DNA of 64,000 bases from Sphingomonas jinjuensis. Lineage in GTDB: Bacteria; Pseudomonadota; Alphaproteobacteria; Sphingomonadales; Sphingomonadaceae. The notes under the pieces were generated by a model. It was given only the letters and a program-made list of their open reading frames with translations. It made no database searches and was not told the origin of the DNA. Positions 45,297-55,178 of the stretch are shown piece after piece. How positions within the stretch are numbered: the first letter of the stretch is position 1; each line of letters opens with the position of its first letter. The stretch spans positions 342,859-406,858 of the forward strand of contig NZ_JACIEV010000004.1 of NCBI RefSeq assembly GCF_014197105.1, in the 5' to 3' direction. The translations under genes and the position numbers were made by a program.

Positions 45297-46032
45297 GGCG
45301 CTGTCAATCTAATGCAAACTGCTCTCCACACGATGCATATCGGCCTTTGAAGGCCACAGCTTAGCTGGCTAGCACCTGCCATTCCGCCAGCGCGGCGGAG
45401 AGTCGCTCCTCGTAGATCTGGCGATCGAGGCTGGAGTGGTTGTGGACGTTGGCTAAACCAAGTCAGATTTTTGAAGCGTCTTCATTTGCCTGAACCGCAG
45501 CATCGCCCGCTCCCGTCGTTGAAACGGCAGGTGGCTGTTCTCCACCTGGTTGTTGGCCCAGCGACTCACCTCCTCTTTTCAGCGTTTCAAAGCCTGTTCA
45601 TCGCAGCGCCGTAACTGCGCAGCCTATCGGCGGTGACGCCTCGGGCGAGCCATGGCGATCCAGCGCCTTCTTCATGAAGGTCAGGGCCGCCGTCTTGTCG
45701 CGGGTCCGGGTGACGTAGCTCTCGAGCATGTCACCCTCATGATCGACAGCCCGCCACAGGTAGCCCATCTCACCGTCCAGCTTCACGCACCTCTCGACCA
45801 GGTGCCAGTGGCAGAAACCCCGCATGCGGCTGACCCGCTGACGGCGGATGTCACCGGCGAACAAAGGGCAGAACCTGTTCCACCATAGCCGCCCGGTCTC
45901 GTGGCAGATGTCGATACCGCGCTCGAACAGCAGAACTTTCTCGTTGCGCAGCGACAGCGGGAACCGGACCCACATCATCACCACCAACCGGATTACCCCG
46001 GGCAACGAGTTGAAGTAGCAGAACGGCGAGGC
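45297..46032 (-). mobile_element. Decayed IS6-family insertion sequence
   Basis: The right end GGCGCTGTCAATCTAATGC (from 45297) matches the start of a second remnant at 63496 in this window. Between lies a broken transposase gene ending EWQVLAS. The opposite end cannot be recognised near 46032-46100, so one terminus seems lost. The element is inactive. Confidence 0.75.
45361..46032 (-). pseudogene. IS6-family transposase pseudogene
   Basis: The N-terminal part reads FCYFNSLPGVIRLVVMMW then VRFPLSLRN, ERGIDICHETGRLWWNRF, RRQRVSRMRGFCHWHL, GEMGYLWRAVDHEGDMLESY and TFMKKALDRHGSPEA, all matching IS6/IS26-like transposases. The frame breaks after GSPEA; the next piece continues in another frame as NNQVENSHLPFQRRERAML and FRQMKTLQKS, then a deletion removes about 12 residues before the ending EWQVLAS. 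The first catalytic Asp (normally WHLDE) is Val (WHLVE). So it is dead by several independent lesions. Confidence 0.88.
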
Positions 46033-46127
46033 TGGCCTGGGCGGACGGGGAAGGCAAACACGCCGAAGCGCGCAGCCTCCCCGATCTTTTTACCCGTTGA
46101 GCAAGAGCTTGGCCAAGGGGTCCGGCG

Positions 46128-49100
46128 TCAGAACTGCGGCGTGGTAATCAGCGGCTCCGGCGTGCTGACGATCTGAACCGCGGCAAAGTCCGATACGCCG
46201 AGCAGGATCGCGCTGGTGCCGCTGGAGAAGGTCAGCGTCAGGTCGGCGATGCCATCCTTGTTGACGTCTCCGACAGCGGAGCCGAGCAACTGTAGATTGC
46301 TGGCGAGCAGGATCGTATCGACCTTCGTGTCGAAGTCGGTGATCGTGTCGCGGCCGCCAACGGTGCCGAAGGCGAAGATGTCCGCGCCGGCACCGCCGGT
46401 GAGCAGGTCGTTGCCCGCCTCGCCCGACAGATAGTCGTTGCCGGCGCCGCCCGACAACGTGTCGAGTCCGGCGCCGCCGATCAGCCAGTCGCGGCCTGCC
46501 TCGCCGTTGAGCACGTCGTTGCCCGCGCCGCCGTTCAGGAAGTCGGCGCCGGCGCCGCCCGACAGCGTGTCGTTGCCGCCGTTGCCGTAGAGCCTGTCCT
46601 CGCCGGCGGTGCCGACCAGCACGTCCGCCCCGTTGCCGCCGCTCCGCGTTTCGCCGTCGGCGATGCCGGTCACCGTCACCGAGACCGTCGCCGTGGTGGT
46701 GAGCTGCCCGTCGCTGAGCGTGTAGGTGAAGCTGTCTGTTGCGGTCGCGCCGGTGGCTAGTGTGTCGAAGCCGTCGGCATTGGCAGCATAGGTCAGCGTC
46801 TTGGTCGCGGCGTCGAAGACCAGCTGACCCTGGGTGCCGGTAGCGTCGACCGAAACGATCGTCAGCGTGTTGCCATCGGCGTCGCTGTCGTTGCCAAGCA
46901 GCGTCGCATACAGGTTGATGCTGGTCGCGTTCTCGTTAATCGCCAGCGTGTCGGCAACCGCGACAGGCGCGGTGTTGACGATCTGGAAGCGGGCGATGAC
47001 CTGGTCGTGGTCGGTCGCCTCCGGCGTGCCGACGGGCTTCAGCGTGTTGATATGGACCGCGTCGAATTCGGCATTGGCGTAGAGGCGGTCGGTGGCGAGC
47101 AGATGGTCGATCTGCTGGAGGTTGCCCTCGAACAGATAGCTGTAGCGCTCGGCGACCGGGATCAGGCCGTTGAGGTTGGTGAGACCGTTCGACCCGAGCT
47201 GGCTCAACGCGCGCTCGAAGTAGAAGCCGTTGAAATCGCCGCCGACCACGATGTTGTGGTTGGGATCGCTGGCGAGCAGGCCGTCGACATGGGCCTTGAC
47301 CGCTTGTGCCTGGGCAATGCGGCCGCTGTCGCCGCCGTCGACCGGCGGCTGGGTAGCGCCGAACAGCGGATCGGAGCCGAGCCGCGAGGTCGAATGGACG
47401 TCGATCGCGGTGATGCGCTGGTTGTTGAAGGTGAAGTCCGCCACCAGTGGCTTGCGGCTGCCGTCGAACGCCGTGGCGGTGAGCAGCGTCGCCGATCCGT
47501 CGACGTAGGAAACCCGATCGGCAAGATAGAAGAAGCCGTTGCGGATGTTGCCGTTGGGCTCGCCACCATTCTGGTTGTTGGCGGTCGGCGCGACCTCGAC
47601 ATAGCTGTAGTGCGGGCCACCAAGCGCATCGATGGCCGAGATCAGTGCATTGGCGGTCACGGTGCCGGAATAATTGGTGCCGGCACCGGCGCCGTCGGCA
47701 TCCTGGATCTCCTGCGCAAAGATGATGTCGGGCGCGCGCAGGTTGTAGACGACCGATTGCGCCAGCAGGTTGAACTTGGTCGCGCCGTCGGTGGGATCGG
47801 CGTTCTCCATGTTGAAGCTGGCGATCGTGAGATGCGTCTTGTCGCCGACGAGATTGGTGATTTCCGGCTGGAGATTGGCGTCCGCTGTCTGCGTCACCGC
47901 GTCGGTGACGGCCAGGCGATAGCTGACCGAGTTGGTGCCGCCGCCATAGGTCAGGATGCCGGTGGTCGTCGACAGACGGTCGCCCTGAGCATAGCTGCCG
48001 GTGAAACCCGCGTAGATGTCGCTGACCGAGTCGAGCAGGATGCGTTCCGGGTTGAAGTCGCCGGCTGAGATGGTGATGCCGCCATGCGCGTTGACGCCGG
48101 TCGCACCGGCGCCGCCCGAAGCGACCACCCAGGTTTCGCCGCCTTCGGTCTTGGCGACGACGAGCGGCGCGTCGACCGAGATGCGCATGCCCTCGAGCTT
48201 CTCATAGAAGGCGATGCCGGCAGAAATGCTCTCGGTCGGCGGGGTAAGACCGCCGGTGCCGATCAGGACGGCGGCGGGGAGCGCGTTGCCGCTCGACAGC
48301 ACGCCGACCTGAGCACCGGCGGCGAAGCTGGTGAGGGTCAGGGCGCCGCTGCTGCCGGATTCGGCGATCAGGCCGCTGACCGACACGGCGTCACCGATCG
48401 AGAGGGCGGCCTTGCTAGTCGTGGCGACGAAGACTGCGTCGGACGTCGCGGCATTGCCGTCGCCGACGCCGTCCTGGATATAGAAGCCGGCATTGCCTAC
48501 CGCGGTGACGATACCCTGCGTCGTCACACGCTGCCCGACATAGTCGGAGGTCGCGCCGGTGCCCTGGATCTCATAAGTCTTGAGGATGACCGCATCGTCG
48601 TTGACGATCGTGCCGATGCCCAGATCATCGCGGACCACGGTGTTGCCGGTCGGGTTCGACAGGCGGATCGACAGCGTCTCGTTACCCTCGGGCAGGGTGT
48701 CGCCGATGATCGCGACGCTGATCGTCTTGCTCGTCTCGCCGACGCCGAAACTGACCGTGCCCGTCCGCGGCGTTGTGGCGCTGACGTCGTTACCGTCGGC
48801 GGAGCCGTCGAGGTTCAGCGCATAGTCGACGCTGCCGGCGGCGGCGCTGCCGCCCGAGCGAGTGACGGTGAAGGTCAGAGCGGAGGTGCCGCTGTCGCCT
48901 TCATTGACGCGCGCATCGCTAATCCGGACGAAGCCGGTGCCGTTGGCGGGCAGGAAGGACTGGCCGGCGTTGACCGCGCCGACCAGCTGGCCCTGCGACA
49001 CCCGCGCATCGGCGACGTAGTTGCTGCCGAAGCTGTTCGGCGACGCCTGGGTCCAGGTGAAGTCGGCCCCGATCGCGCCCTCGCCGGTCAGCTGCAGCGA

Positions 49101-50774
49101 CAGGCCGGGGGTGACGCTCTCCTCGGACACGCCGATGTCGGTGCTGGTCATGCCGGCCGCCGGACCGGTGGTCGCCGTCATCGTGCCTTCGTAGGACAGG
49201 AATTGGACGACCTGGCCGTTAGGCGCGACCAGCGCGATGCCGTCGGGCGAGCCGTTCTGGATGCCGTCGCCCGCATAGGTGACGACGATGGTGCCATAGC
49301 CGTTATTCTGGTCGGCGATGCTGCCCGTCAGCTGGGTGGTGTTGTAGGCGGCGCCGCCGTTGCCATTGTAGAGGACGACCGACCAGCCGCTGAGGTCGGT
49401 GCCGGCAGGACCGGCGATCTCGATCGCTTCTCCCGAATCGGCGCCGAAATTGTCGTAATGGATTTCGTTGATGAACAGCGGCGCGGGCGGGGGCGCGGCG
49501 TCGTCGTTGAGGATCGTGCCGGTCGCGGTTGCGGTGCCGATCGTGGCGCCGCCCTGAGCGCCGGAGAGCGTGACCGAGAAGGTCTCGTTGCCCTCGAACC
49601 GGGTGTCGCCGACGACGTTCAGCGTGATCCTCTTCGTCGTCTCGCCATCGCCGAAGGTGACGGTGCCGGTGGTGGCGCCCGACAGGTCGTCTGCGCTCGC
49701 GGTGCCGGTGAAGGCTGCCGTCCAGGTTGCGCTGACCACGCCGGTGCTGCCGCCCGAACGGGTGACGGTGAAGTCGATCGGCGTGGTGCCGGCGTTGCCT
49801 TCGGTCACCGACGCGCTGGCAATCGACAGCGTGCCCGCAGGCGCGGGATCGTCGTTGCTGATCGTGCCAGTGGCGCTGGCGTTGGTGCCGATCGTGCCGA
49901 TGCTGGTGCCGGTCAGGGTCAGACCAAAGGTTTCGTTCGCTTCAAACACCGTGTCGCCCGCGATATTGAGCACGATGCTCTTGCTGGTCTGACCATCAGC
50001 GAAGCTGATCGTGCCGCCCGCAGGGACTGTGGCGAAATCGGTGTTGTCGGTGGTGCCATGCGCGAAGCTGTAGCTGACGGTCGCCGCACCCGAGGCGCCG
50101 CCGCTGCGGGTCACGACGAACTCGATGGGAGTATTGCCGGCATTGCCTTCGGAGACGGCGACGCCGGTCGACTGGAAGGCGAAGGTGCCGGGGCCGGTGG
50201 CGGCGGTCACGGTGAAGTTGGCAGGGTAGGCCGGAGTTACCGCGTCATCGAGCGTCCAGTTCTTCGGGTCCGCGATGGCGGAAAGGATCTCGGCCTTGGT
50301 CCCGGTCAGGGGGCCGGCGTAGGCGCCATTGTCTTGGCCGAAGGCGAGCGCGTTGACGCCGAACGTCAATCCGGCAGGCACAGCGGATGTGGTCGCTGAG
50401 GTTGCGTCGGCAGCATAGGTCGTGTTGCCGTCGGCAAAATCGACGGCGAATAGGAAGGTCGGGTTGGCCTGGGTGCCAACATAGGCGAAGAGTTGGTCGC
50501 CATTGGCGTTGAAGGCGAAGTTCCCGGTCGTCGGGGATTGGATACGAATGACCGTTCCGACTGGCGTGCCGACTGGGACCGTATAGGTCACGACCCCCTC
50601 GTTGGCGCGGAATCCCCCAGCCGCGTACCAGCCATTGTCGGTGAAGCTGATTGTCTCGCCGCCGAGTTCGGCAAGAAGAACGAAGGCAAACGTCTTGCCA
50701 TTTACGGTAGTCGCGGTGCCTGCGTTTGTATCCGCGCTGAATCCGACGATCGCGATATCACCCAGCTGTGCCAT
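46128..50774 (-). CDS. Giant secreted nuclease: Calx-beta, lamin-tail, endonuclease/exonuclease/phosphatase and RTX repeats (ExeM-like)
   Basis: 1548 aa. Order of parts: N-terminal beta domain (1-190); two or three Calx-beta units (about 195-430); a lamin-tail domain starting LFINEIHYDNFGADSGEA; another Calx-beta; an OB-like domain (YVGQRVTTQGIVTAV); an endonuclease/exonuclease/phosphatase domain with IASFNMENADP, IFAQEIQDADG, VVGGDFNGFYFE and TDHDQVIARF; a cadherin-like domain; and about eight RTX nonapeptides (GGAGNDxL type, near 1400-1480). There is no N-terminal signal, and the RTX end is typical of type I secretion. It probably degrades extracellular DNA in the medium or biofilm. No type I transporter is in the window. 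Confidence 0.9.
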   Translation of the reverse strand: MAQLGDIAIVGFSADTNAGTATTVNGKTFAFVLLAELGGETISFTDNGWYAAGGFRANEGVVTYTVPVGTPVGTVIRIQSPTTGNFAFNANGDQLFAYVGTQANPTFLFAVDFADGNTTYAADATSATTSAVPAGLTFGVNALAFGQDNGAYAGPLTGTKAEILSAIADPKNWTLDDAVTPAYPANFTVTAATGPGTFAFQSTGVAVSEGNAGNTPIEFVVTRSGGASGAATVSYSFAHGTTDNTDFATVPAGGTISFADGQTSKSIVLNIAGDTVFEANETFGLTLTGTSIGTIGTNASATGTISNDDPAPAGTLSIASASVTEGNAGTTPIDFTVTRSGGSTGVVSATWTAAFTGTASADDLSGATTGTVTFGDGETTKRITLNVVGDTRFEGNETFSVTLSGAQGGATIGTATATGTILNDDAAPPPAPLFINEIHYDNFGADSGEAIEIAGPAGTDLSGWSVVLYNGNGGAAYNTTQLTGSIADQNNGYGTIVVTYAGDGIQNGSPDGIALVAPNGQVVQFLSYEGTMTATTGPAAGMTSTDIGVSEESVTPGLSLQLTGEGAIGADFTWTQASPNSFGSNYVADARVSQGQLVGAVNAGQSFLPANGTGFVRISDARVNEGDSGTSALTFTVTRSGGSAAAGSVDYALNLDGSADGNDVSATTPRTGTVSFGVGETSKTISVAIIGDTLPEGNETLSIRLSNPTGNTVVRDDLGIGTIVNDDAVILKTYEIQGTGATSDYVGQRVTTQGIVTAVGNAGFYIQDGVGDGNAATSDAVFVATTSKAALSIGDAVSVSGLIAESGSSGALTLTSFAAGAQVGVLSSGNALPAAVLIGTGGLTPPTESISAGIAFYEKLEGMRISVDAPLVVAKTEGGETWVVASGGAGATGVNAHGGITISAGDFNPERILLDSVSDIYAGFTGSYAQGDRLSTTTGILTYGGGTNSVSYRLAVTDAVTQTADANLQPEITNLVGDKTHLTIASFNMENADPTDGATKFNLLAQSVVYNLRAPDIIFAQEIQDADGAGAGTNYSGTVTANALISAIDALGGPHYSYVEVAPTANNQNGGEPNGNIRNGFFYLADRVSYVDGSATLLTATAFDGSRKPLVADFTFNNQRITAIDVHSTSRLGSDPLFGATQPPVDGGDSGRIAQAQAVKAHVDGLLASDPNHNIVVGGDFNGFYFERALSQLGSNGLTNLNGLIPVAERYSYLFEGNLQQIDHLLATDRLYANAEFDAVHINTLKPVGTPEATDHDQVIARFQIVNTAPVAVADTLAINENATSINLYATLLGNDSDADGNTLTIVSVDATGTQGQLVFDAATKTLTYAANADGFDTLATGATATDSFTYTLSDGQLTTTATVSVTVTGIADGETRSGGNGADVLVGTAGEDRLYGNGGNDTLSGGAGADFLNGGAGNDVLNGEAGRDWLIGGAGLDTLSGGAGNDYLSGEAGNDLLTGGAGADIFAFGTVGGRDTITDFDTKVDTILLASNLQLLGSAVGDVNKDGIADLTLTFSSGTSAILLGVSDFAAVQIVSTPEPLITTPQF

Positions 50775-50870
50775 GTGGTGTTTTCCCCGTTAACCAAGTT
50801 GCCGCCGGCACTCGCGTCGATCCTTGCGGCGCCGGCGGCTCCGCACGCGCACTTTGTCAGGTAAGGCGGT

Positions 50871-51467
50871 TCAGGCGATCGCGGTGACGAACCGGCGACG
50901 GCGCAGCGCGGCGCCCATCGCAGCGAACCCGGCGATCATCAGTGCCCAGCTGGCGGGTTCCGGCACTGGCGTGATCGCGGTCGTCGTAGCGGTGGCGCGG
51001 CCGCTGGTGCTGTCGACCACGCTGCCGTCTGACGACGTGACCGAGAAAAACAGTTCACTCGCGGTTGCCAGGTCGGGAAGCTGGATGCCGTCGAACGTGC
51101 CAAGGCCGGCGCCGGTGGCGCTCAGGACCAGCGTCGATGTCGGGAACTGATCGCTGCCGTCGTCGAGCGTGTAGCTGACGCTGACGGTGGTCGTGGCGGC
51201 ATCATACTCGATATAGCCGTCGAGGTCGCCCCGCTGGAGGAGACGCTGGTTGCCCGCGGTGTCGATGAAACTGGCGGTCAGGAAGGGTACCGTGCCATCG
51301 CCGCTGTAACGAGTGGTGCCGTCGGTGACGCTCGCGCTGCCGATATGGCCGGTGTCGATGGTGACGACGCCGCGCCCTGCGTTAACATCGGAGAAGGTAA
51401 TAGTGACAGCCGCCTCGGCTGCGGTCGGGGCCATCAACATGGCCGCGGCGACGAGAACTCTATTCAT
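50871..51467 (-). CDS. PEPxxWA-CTERM sorting-signal protein
   Basis: 198 aa. Signal peptide MNRVLVAAAMLMAPTAAEAA, a beta-rich middle with many Thr, Ser and Gly, and the C-terminal tripartite signal VPEPASWALMIAGFAAMGAA followed by LRRRR. This PEPxxWA variant is typical of sphingomonads and leads to processing and surface sorting by an exosortase-like system. The middle domain has no recognised function. It is 96 bp upstream of the giant nuclease gene and probably separately transcribed. Confidence 0.88.
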   Translation of the reverse strand: MNRVLVAAAMLMAPTAAEAAVTITFSDVNAGRGVVTIDTGHIGSASVTDGTTRYSGDGTVPFLTASFIDTAGNQRLLQRGDLDGYIEYDAATTTVSVSYTLDDGSDQFPTSTLVLSATGAGLGTFDGIQLPDLATASELFFSVTSSDGSVVDSTSGRATATTTAITPVPEPASWALMIAGFAAMGAALRRRRFVTAIA

Positions 51468-51969
51468 GATCGTGCGATCCCCCTGTGCTCGCCTCCATGA
51501 CGCGGAAGCGAATCGTTAACTCCAACGCGCTATGCTCGCGCAGCATGCGCGCCGACTAAAGGGGGTGAAGGTCACATTTATGACGGGTAGGTCATTTATA
51601 TCACGACGAATCAAGCTCGGCGCTGATGATGATGGCCCAAGGGCGCGTCGCCTAGGCATCATGCCACGCCATAAGGCTCGTTCGTATGCCGCTAAACGGC
51701 GCGGTGTTCACAGGTAGGCAGACCCGCAGGTAGCTCTACGGGTCACTATCAAAGCTAATGTACCGCCCTTGGCCAATCTGGTTTGACAGCTTGGTTATCG
51801 TCTCGTGTTCACGAACCTTGGCGGCTTTGATCCCCCTTCGTTCTGGCGCCATAAAAGCGTTTATCTGGCCGTCCGCACCTGAACGAACGACATTTTGGTT
51901 AGTTTGCCCCCTTCCCTAACGCGCCTTGATACGGTTTGCGTTAAGCGCTCATCGGGATACGCTGCGGCG
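51468..51969. other. 502-bp gap with no supported gene
   Basis: The stretch is less GC-rich than its surroundings in places (51560-51610, 51740-51800) and contains only short frames without ribosome binding sites or family resemblance. It probably holds the promoter of the PEP-CTERM gene and remnants from the rearrangement that made the LysR/TonB scar next to it. Confidence 0.4.
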
Positions 51970-52314
51970 ATGGCGCCTATCATTTTTGAGCTGCTCGACC
52001 TGCGGGCGCTGATCGCGACGTCGGATATGCACAGCTTTCACCGTGCCGCCGAGCAACTGGCACTGTCGCAGCCGTCGCTCAGCCGTCGCATCCAGAAGCT
52101 GGAGCAGGCCGTGGGTGCGCCGTTGCTCGAACGCAGCAGCCGAAGCGCGAGACTGACGCCGGCAGGGCAGCAGGTGTATCTGTCGATCGCCAACCTGTTC
52201 GATCGCGCGCCACCGCTGTCGCCGCCGCCGGTGACGACCTTCACCACCGCGGCGAGCAGCGCCTACGATCCGATCGGCCGATACTTCACCGCCGGGTTCC
52301 GCATGTCATTCTGA
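51970..52314 (+). pseudogene. LysR regulator N-terminus fused in frame to the end of a TonB receptor (deletion scar)
   Basis: 114 residues. Positions 1 to about 67 are a LysR winged helix: LLDLRALIATSDMHSFHRAA, QLALSQPSLSRRIQKLE, GAPLLERSSRSARLTPAG. From about residue 69 the text becomes VYLSIANLFDRAPPL and ends YDPIGRYFTAGFRMSF, which is the last strands of a TonB-dependent receptor including the terminal Phe. Neither part can work alone: the LysR ligand domain and the whole plug and barrel are missing. A deletion joining two genes in the same orientation explains it. The join is near 52171-52180. Confidence 0.8.
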
Positions 52315-52570
52315 GATGTCCAGTCTGGCCAGGGTCTAGAATTGCGAGATATCGCCTCGGCGCAAGTTACAGTTGTGCCGAGGCTCACCGCCCTGCATGC
52401 AGCGCCGAACCTGGGCTGCTTGTCCGGCGTAGACCCACCATCAGCCGTCCGCGGCGAACGGGAAGCTTCCCCCAACCTGCCCTTCGTTCGGGTGACGGCG
52501 CGCACGATCGTGTTGATCGGTCGGGAGATTTCCGCTTTCGCTCGATCCCTGCGAAGGGGGAAGCAGCGAT

Positions 52571-54154
52571 ATGCATGCAACGGCCGAGTTCGAGCTGATC
52601 ATCGCGATGTTCCTAGTGATCGTCGGGCTTCACTATGTGGCGCAGCGCCTGTCGCTTCCGCCCTCAGCGGCGCTCATCGTCGGCGGCGGGGCGGTCGCCT
52701 TCGTACCCGGCTTGCCCGCGGTCGCGATCGATCCCGAGCTGGTCCTCGTCCTGTTCCTGCCGCCGCTGCTGATGGACGGCGCCTGGTTCACCGCGATCGC
52801 GCCGTTCCGCCGCCACATGGCCGGCATTCTGTCGCTGGCGATCGGTGCCGTGTTCTTCACCACCGCTGTCGTCGCGGTGGTCACCAAGCTCCTGCTGCCG
52901 GCGCTCCCCTGGGCGGCGTGCGTGGCACTGGGCGCGATCCTGTCGCCCCCCGATGCGGTGTCGGCGCGGGCGGTGCTTCAACGCGTGCGGTTGCCGCGCC
53001 GGCTGTCGACCTTGCTGGAGGGCGAGAGCCTGCTCAACGATGCCGCCGGGCTGGTGCTGTTCCGCTTCGCGGTGGCGGCGGTGCTGACCGGCACCTTCAG
53101 CCTTGGTGCGGCGACCGGCACCTTCTTCCTGCTCGTCATCGGCGGGGTCGCGGTCGGCGCAGGCATCGGGGCGATCTGGGTGTTGCTATTGCGGCGGCTC
53201 GGCGACGACACGCTGATGATCGCCGCGACGATGCTGGTGTGCTGGAGCGCCTATATCGCCGGCGAACTGCTCCATGTGTCCGGCGTGATCGCCGTCGTGA
53301 CCGCCGGACTGACCTGCGGCTGGTTCCAGCACGTCGTGTTCAGCGCCAGCGTGAGGATCCGTGCCCTCGCCTTCTGGCAGGTGCTCGTCTTCCTTCTCGA
53401 GGCGGCGGTGTTCACGCTGATCGGGCTTTCGCTGCGTGGAATCCTGGACCGCATCGGCGATCCCGCGCGCATCCTCGACACGATGGCGATGCCCGTTCTG
53501 GCGATCGTCGCGGCGGTGATCCTCGCCCGCTTTCTGTGGATCTTCGCAGCCGACGCGATCGTGGCGCTCCTGCGTCGCGCGGGTTGGGTGTCGGCGCGCC
53601 CATTGGGTGGCCGCGCGGCGCTCGTCATGAGCTGGGCGGGGATGCGCGGCGTGGTGACGCTGGCGGTGGCCCTGTCTCTGCCGGAAGCGATGCCGGAGCG
53701 TGACCTGATGCTGGTCACCGCCTTCACCGTCATCCTGGTTACCGTCCTCGTCCAGGGCACATCGCTCGGTTGGATCATCGAGCGCGCGCGGCCGGCGGAA
53801 GACGCGGCCGCGCTACCGCCGCTCGACCTGCAGGCCGCCGAGCACGCCATGTTCCGAGCGCAGCTGTCGGCGGTCGAACGCGAAGCGCATGACGCCGACG
53901 GAGAGGTCATCCATCCCCAGCTGCTGCGTCGCTATCGGACCCGCGCGACGGCGGGCGAGGCGTTCGACGGTACCGCGGACGAACGCAACCAGGCGATCGC
54001 CCGCCATTTCGACGTCATCATCGCGGCGGTGGAAGCGGGCCGGGCCGAACTGGTCCGGCTGCATCGCGCCGGCCAGATCGACGACGAGACGCTCCACGAC
54101 CTCGAGCACGACCTTGACCTCGAGGAATTGGGCGCCGTCGCCGCCAAGGGATGA
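52571..54154 (+). CDS. Na+/H+ antiporter, CPA1 family
   Basis: 527 aa with about 12 membrane helices, then a 130-residue hydrophilic tail. ALGAILSPPDAVSARAVLQR is the ion-binding region with the Asp of CPA1 exchangers, and LEGESLLNDAAGLVLFRFAV is the conserved second motif with Asn-Asp. It exchanges Na+ (or K+) for H+ across the inner membrane. An AGGGGGAAGC leader stands a few bases before the ATG. It is followed by an FMN reductase gene 52 bp away. Confidence 0.9.
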   Translation: MHATAEFELIIAMFLVIVGLHYVAQRLSLPPSAALIVGGGAVAFVPGLPAVAIDPELVLVLFLPPLLMDGAWFTAIAPFRRHMAGILSLAIGAVFFTTAVVAVVTKLLLPALPWAACVALGAILSPPDAVSARAVLQRVRLPRRLSTLLEGESLLNDAAGLVLFRFAVAAVLTGTFSLGAATGTFFLLVIGGVAVGAGIGAIWVLLLRRLGDDTLMIAATMLVCWSAYIAGELLHVSGVIAVVTAGLTCGWFQHVVFSASVRIRALAFWQVLVFLLEAAVFTLIGLSLRGILDRIGDPARILDTMAMPVLAIVAAVILARFLWIFAADAIVALLRRAGWVSARPLGGRAALVMSWAGMRGVVTLAVALSLPEAMPERDLMLVTAFTVILVTVLVQGTSLGWIIERARPAEDAAALPPLDLQAAEHAMFRAQLSAVEREAHDADGEVIHPQLLRRYRTRATAGEAFDGTADERNQAIARHFDVIIAAVEAGRAELVRLHRAGQIDDETLHDLEHDLDLEELGAVAAKG

Positions 54155-54206
54155 GACAGCGCGGGCCAAGCCGGCGATAAGGTCGTCGCATCAAGGGAGT
54201 AGCACG

Positions 54207-54797
54207 ATGGCCGACCGTATCCTGATCTTCTACGGCTCGTACCGATCCGATCGGCAGGGCATCCGGCTCGCCGAGTATCTGGTCAGCGCCTTTGCCGCAC
54301 GCGGCGCGTTGCCCGAACTCATCGACGCTCAGGCGGTCGGGCTGCCGATGCTCGACCGCATGTACAAGGAATATCCCGTGGGCAAGGCGCCGCCAGCGCT
54401 GGAGGAGCTCGCCGGCAAGATCCGCGCCGCCGACGCCTTCGTCTTCGTCACGGGCGAATATAATTGGGGGCAGCAGCCAGGCCTCAAGAACCTGACCGAT
54501 CACTTCCTCGAGGAATGGTTCTGGCGTCCCGCCGCGATCGCCAGCTATTCAGCCGGCCGGCTGGCGGGCGCGCATGCCAGCGTCGCCTGGCACGGTACCC
54601 TTACCGAGATGGGGATGGTCGTGATCTCCAGCACGCTGACGGTCGGCGGGATCGGTCACGCCCTCGACGAAACGGGAGCGCCGATCGGCGATGGTGGCGC
54701 GGCTCTCGCCAAGGCTTTCCCGCGGTTCGCCGATGACCTGTCCTGGTGGACGGAGGCGGCCCGTGAGCAACGCGCCCGGGTAGCGCCGCCGTACTGA
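54207..54797 (+). CDS. NADPH-dependent FMN reductase-family protein
   Basis: 196 aa. ILIFYGSYRSDRQGIRLAEY is the flavodoxin-like phosphate loop, and FVFVTGEYNWGQQPGLKNLT is the FMN-binding EYN block common to NADPH-dependent FMN reductases and ArsH or azoreductase relatives. It probably reduces FMN, quinones or azo dyes with NADPH in the cytoplasm. AAGGGAG precedes the ATG, which fixes the start; the longer open frame overlaps the antiporter gene and is rejected. Confidence 0.87.
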   Translation: MADRILIFYGSYRSDRQGIRLAEYLVSAFAARGALPELIDAQAVGLPMLDRMYKEYPVGKAPPALEELAGKIRAADAFVFVTGEYNWGQQPGLKNLTDHFLEEWFWRPAAIASYSAGRLAGAHASVAWHGTLTEMGMVVISSTLTVGGIGHALDETGAPIGDGGAALAKAFPRFADDLSWWTEAAREQRARVAPPY

Positions 54798-55178
54798 TCC
54801 AGGGTGACCCGATCCCGGCCATTTGGCAGCGGCATGCGCCGCGGATAACGGATACCCGTTCAGTTATCCGGCTGCGCTAGCCTGACGATCGCAGCGGGCG
54901 GAGCTCCCAATCGACTGATTTACCTCAACATTTGCAGCCGGATCCACGGGTTGTGCTGGCCAAACCGCCGAGCAGGGTCAATGGAGATATATCCCCCTTC
55001 GGCTGGACAGCGGTGAGAAGCGCATGGCTCCTGCTCCGCCGCACCGAAAGTATCCTCGATCGTGTGGCCCAACCCTCCCGAACTGAGATCGGACGTCCCT
55101 GCGATAGACGATGCTCGTTTTCTACCGTCGCTAGATGACGGCCGCTTCCAAGCGCTCCGGCCGAAAGGCTTGGTTGGA
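54798..55178. other. 381-bp gap with one clear hairpin
   Basis: A perfect 8-bp inverted repeat CGGATAAC/GTTATCCG (54842-54849 with 54863-54870) lies 45 bp after the FMN reductase stop and may end its transcript. The remainder, up to the outer membrane protein start, holds only short frames with no family resemblance. No promoter pair was convincing. Confidence 0.5.

Noticed and set aside
46380..46640. Short regular repeats resembling a CRISPR or satellite array
   Set aside because: They are 27-base (nonapeptide) codon repeats of the RTX region (GGxGxDxLx), in frame within the nuclease gene.
48084..50399. A 771-aa + strand open frame opposite the giant nuclease
   Set aside because: Repeats of its text only mirror the Calx-beta repeats on the other strand; no start signal or domain.
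51532..51717. 61-codon open frame in the gap between the PEP-CTERM gene and the LysR scar
   Set aside because: No ribosome binding site, basic random-like composition and no family resemblance.
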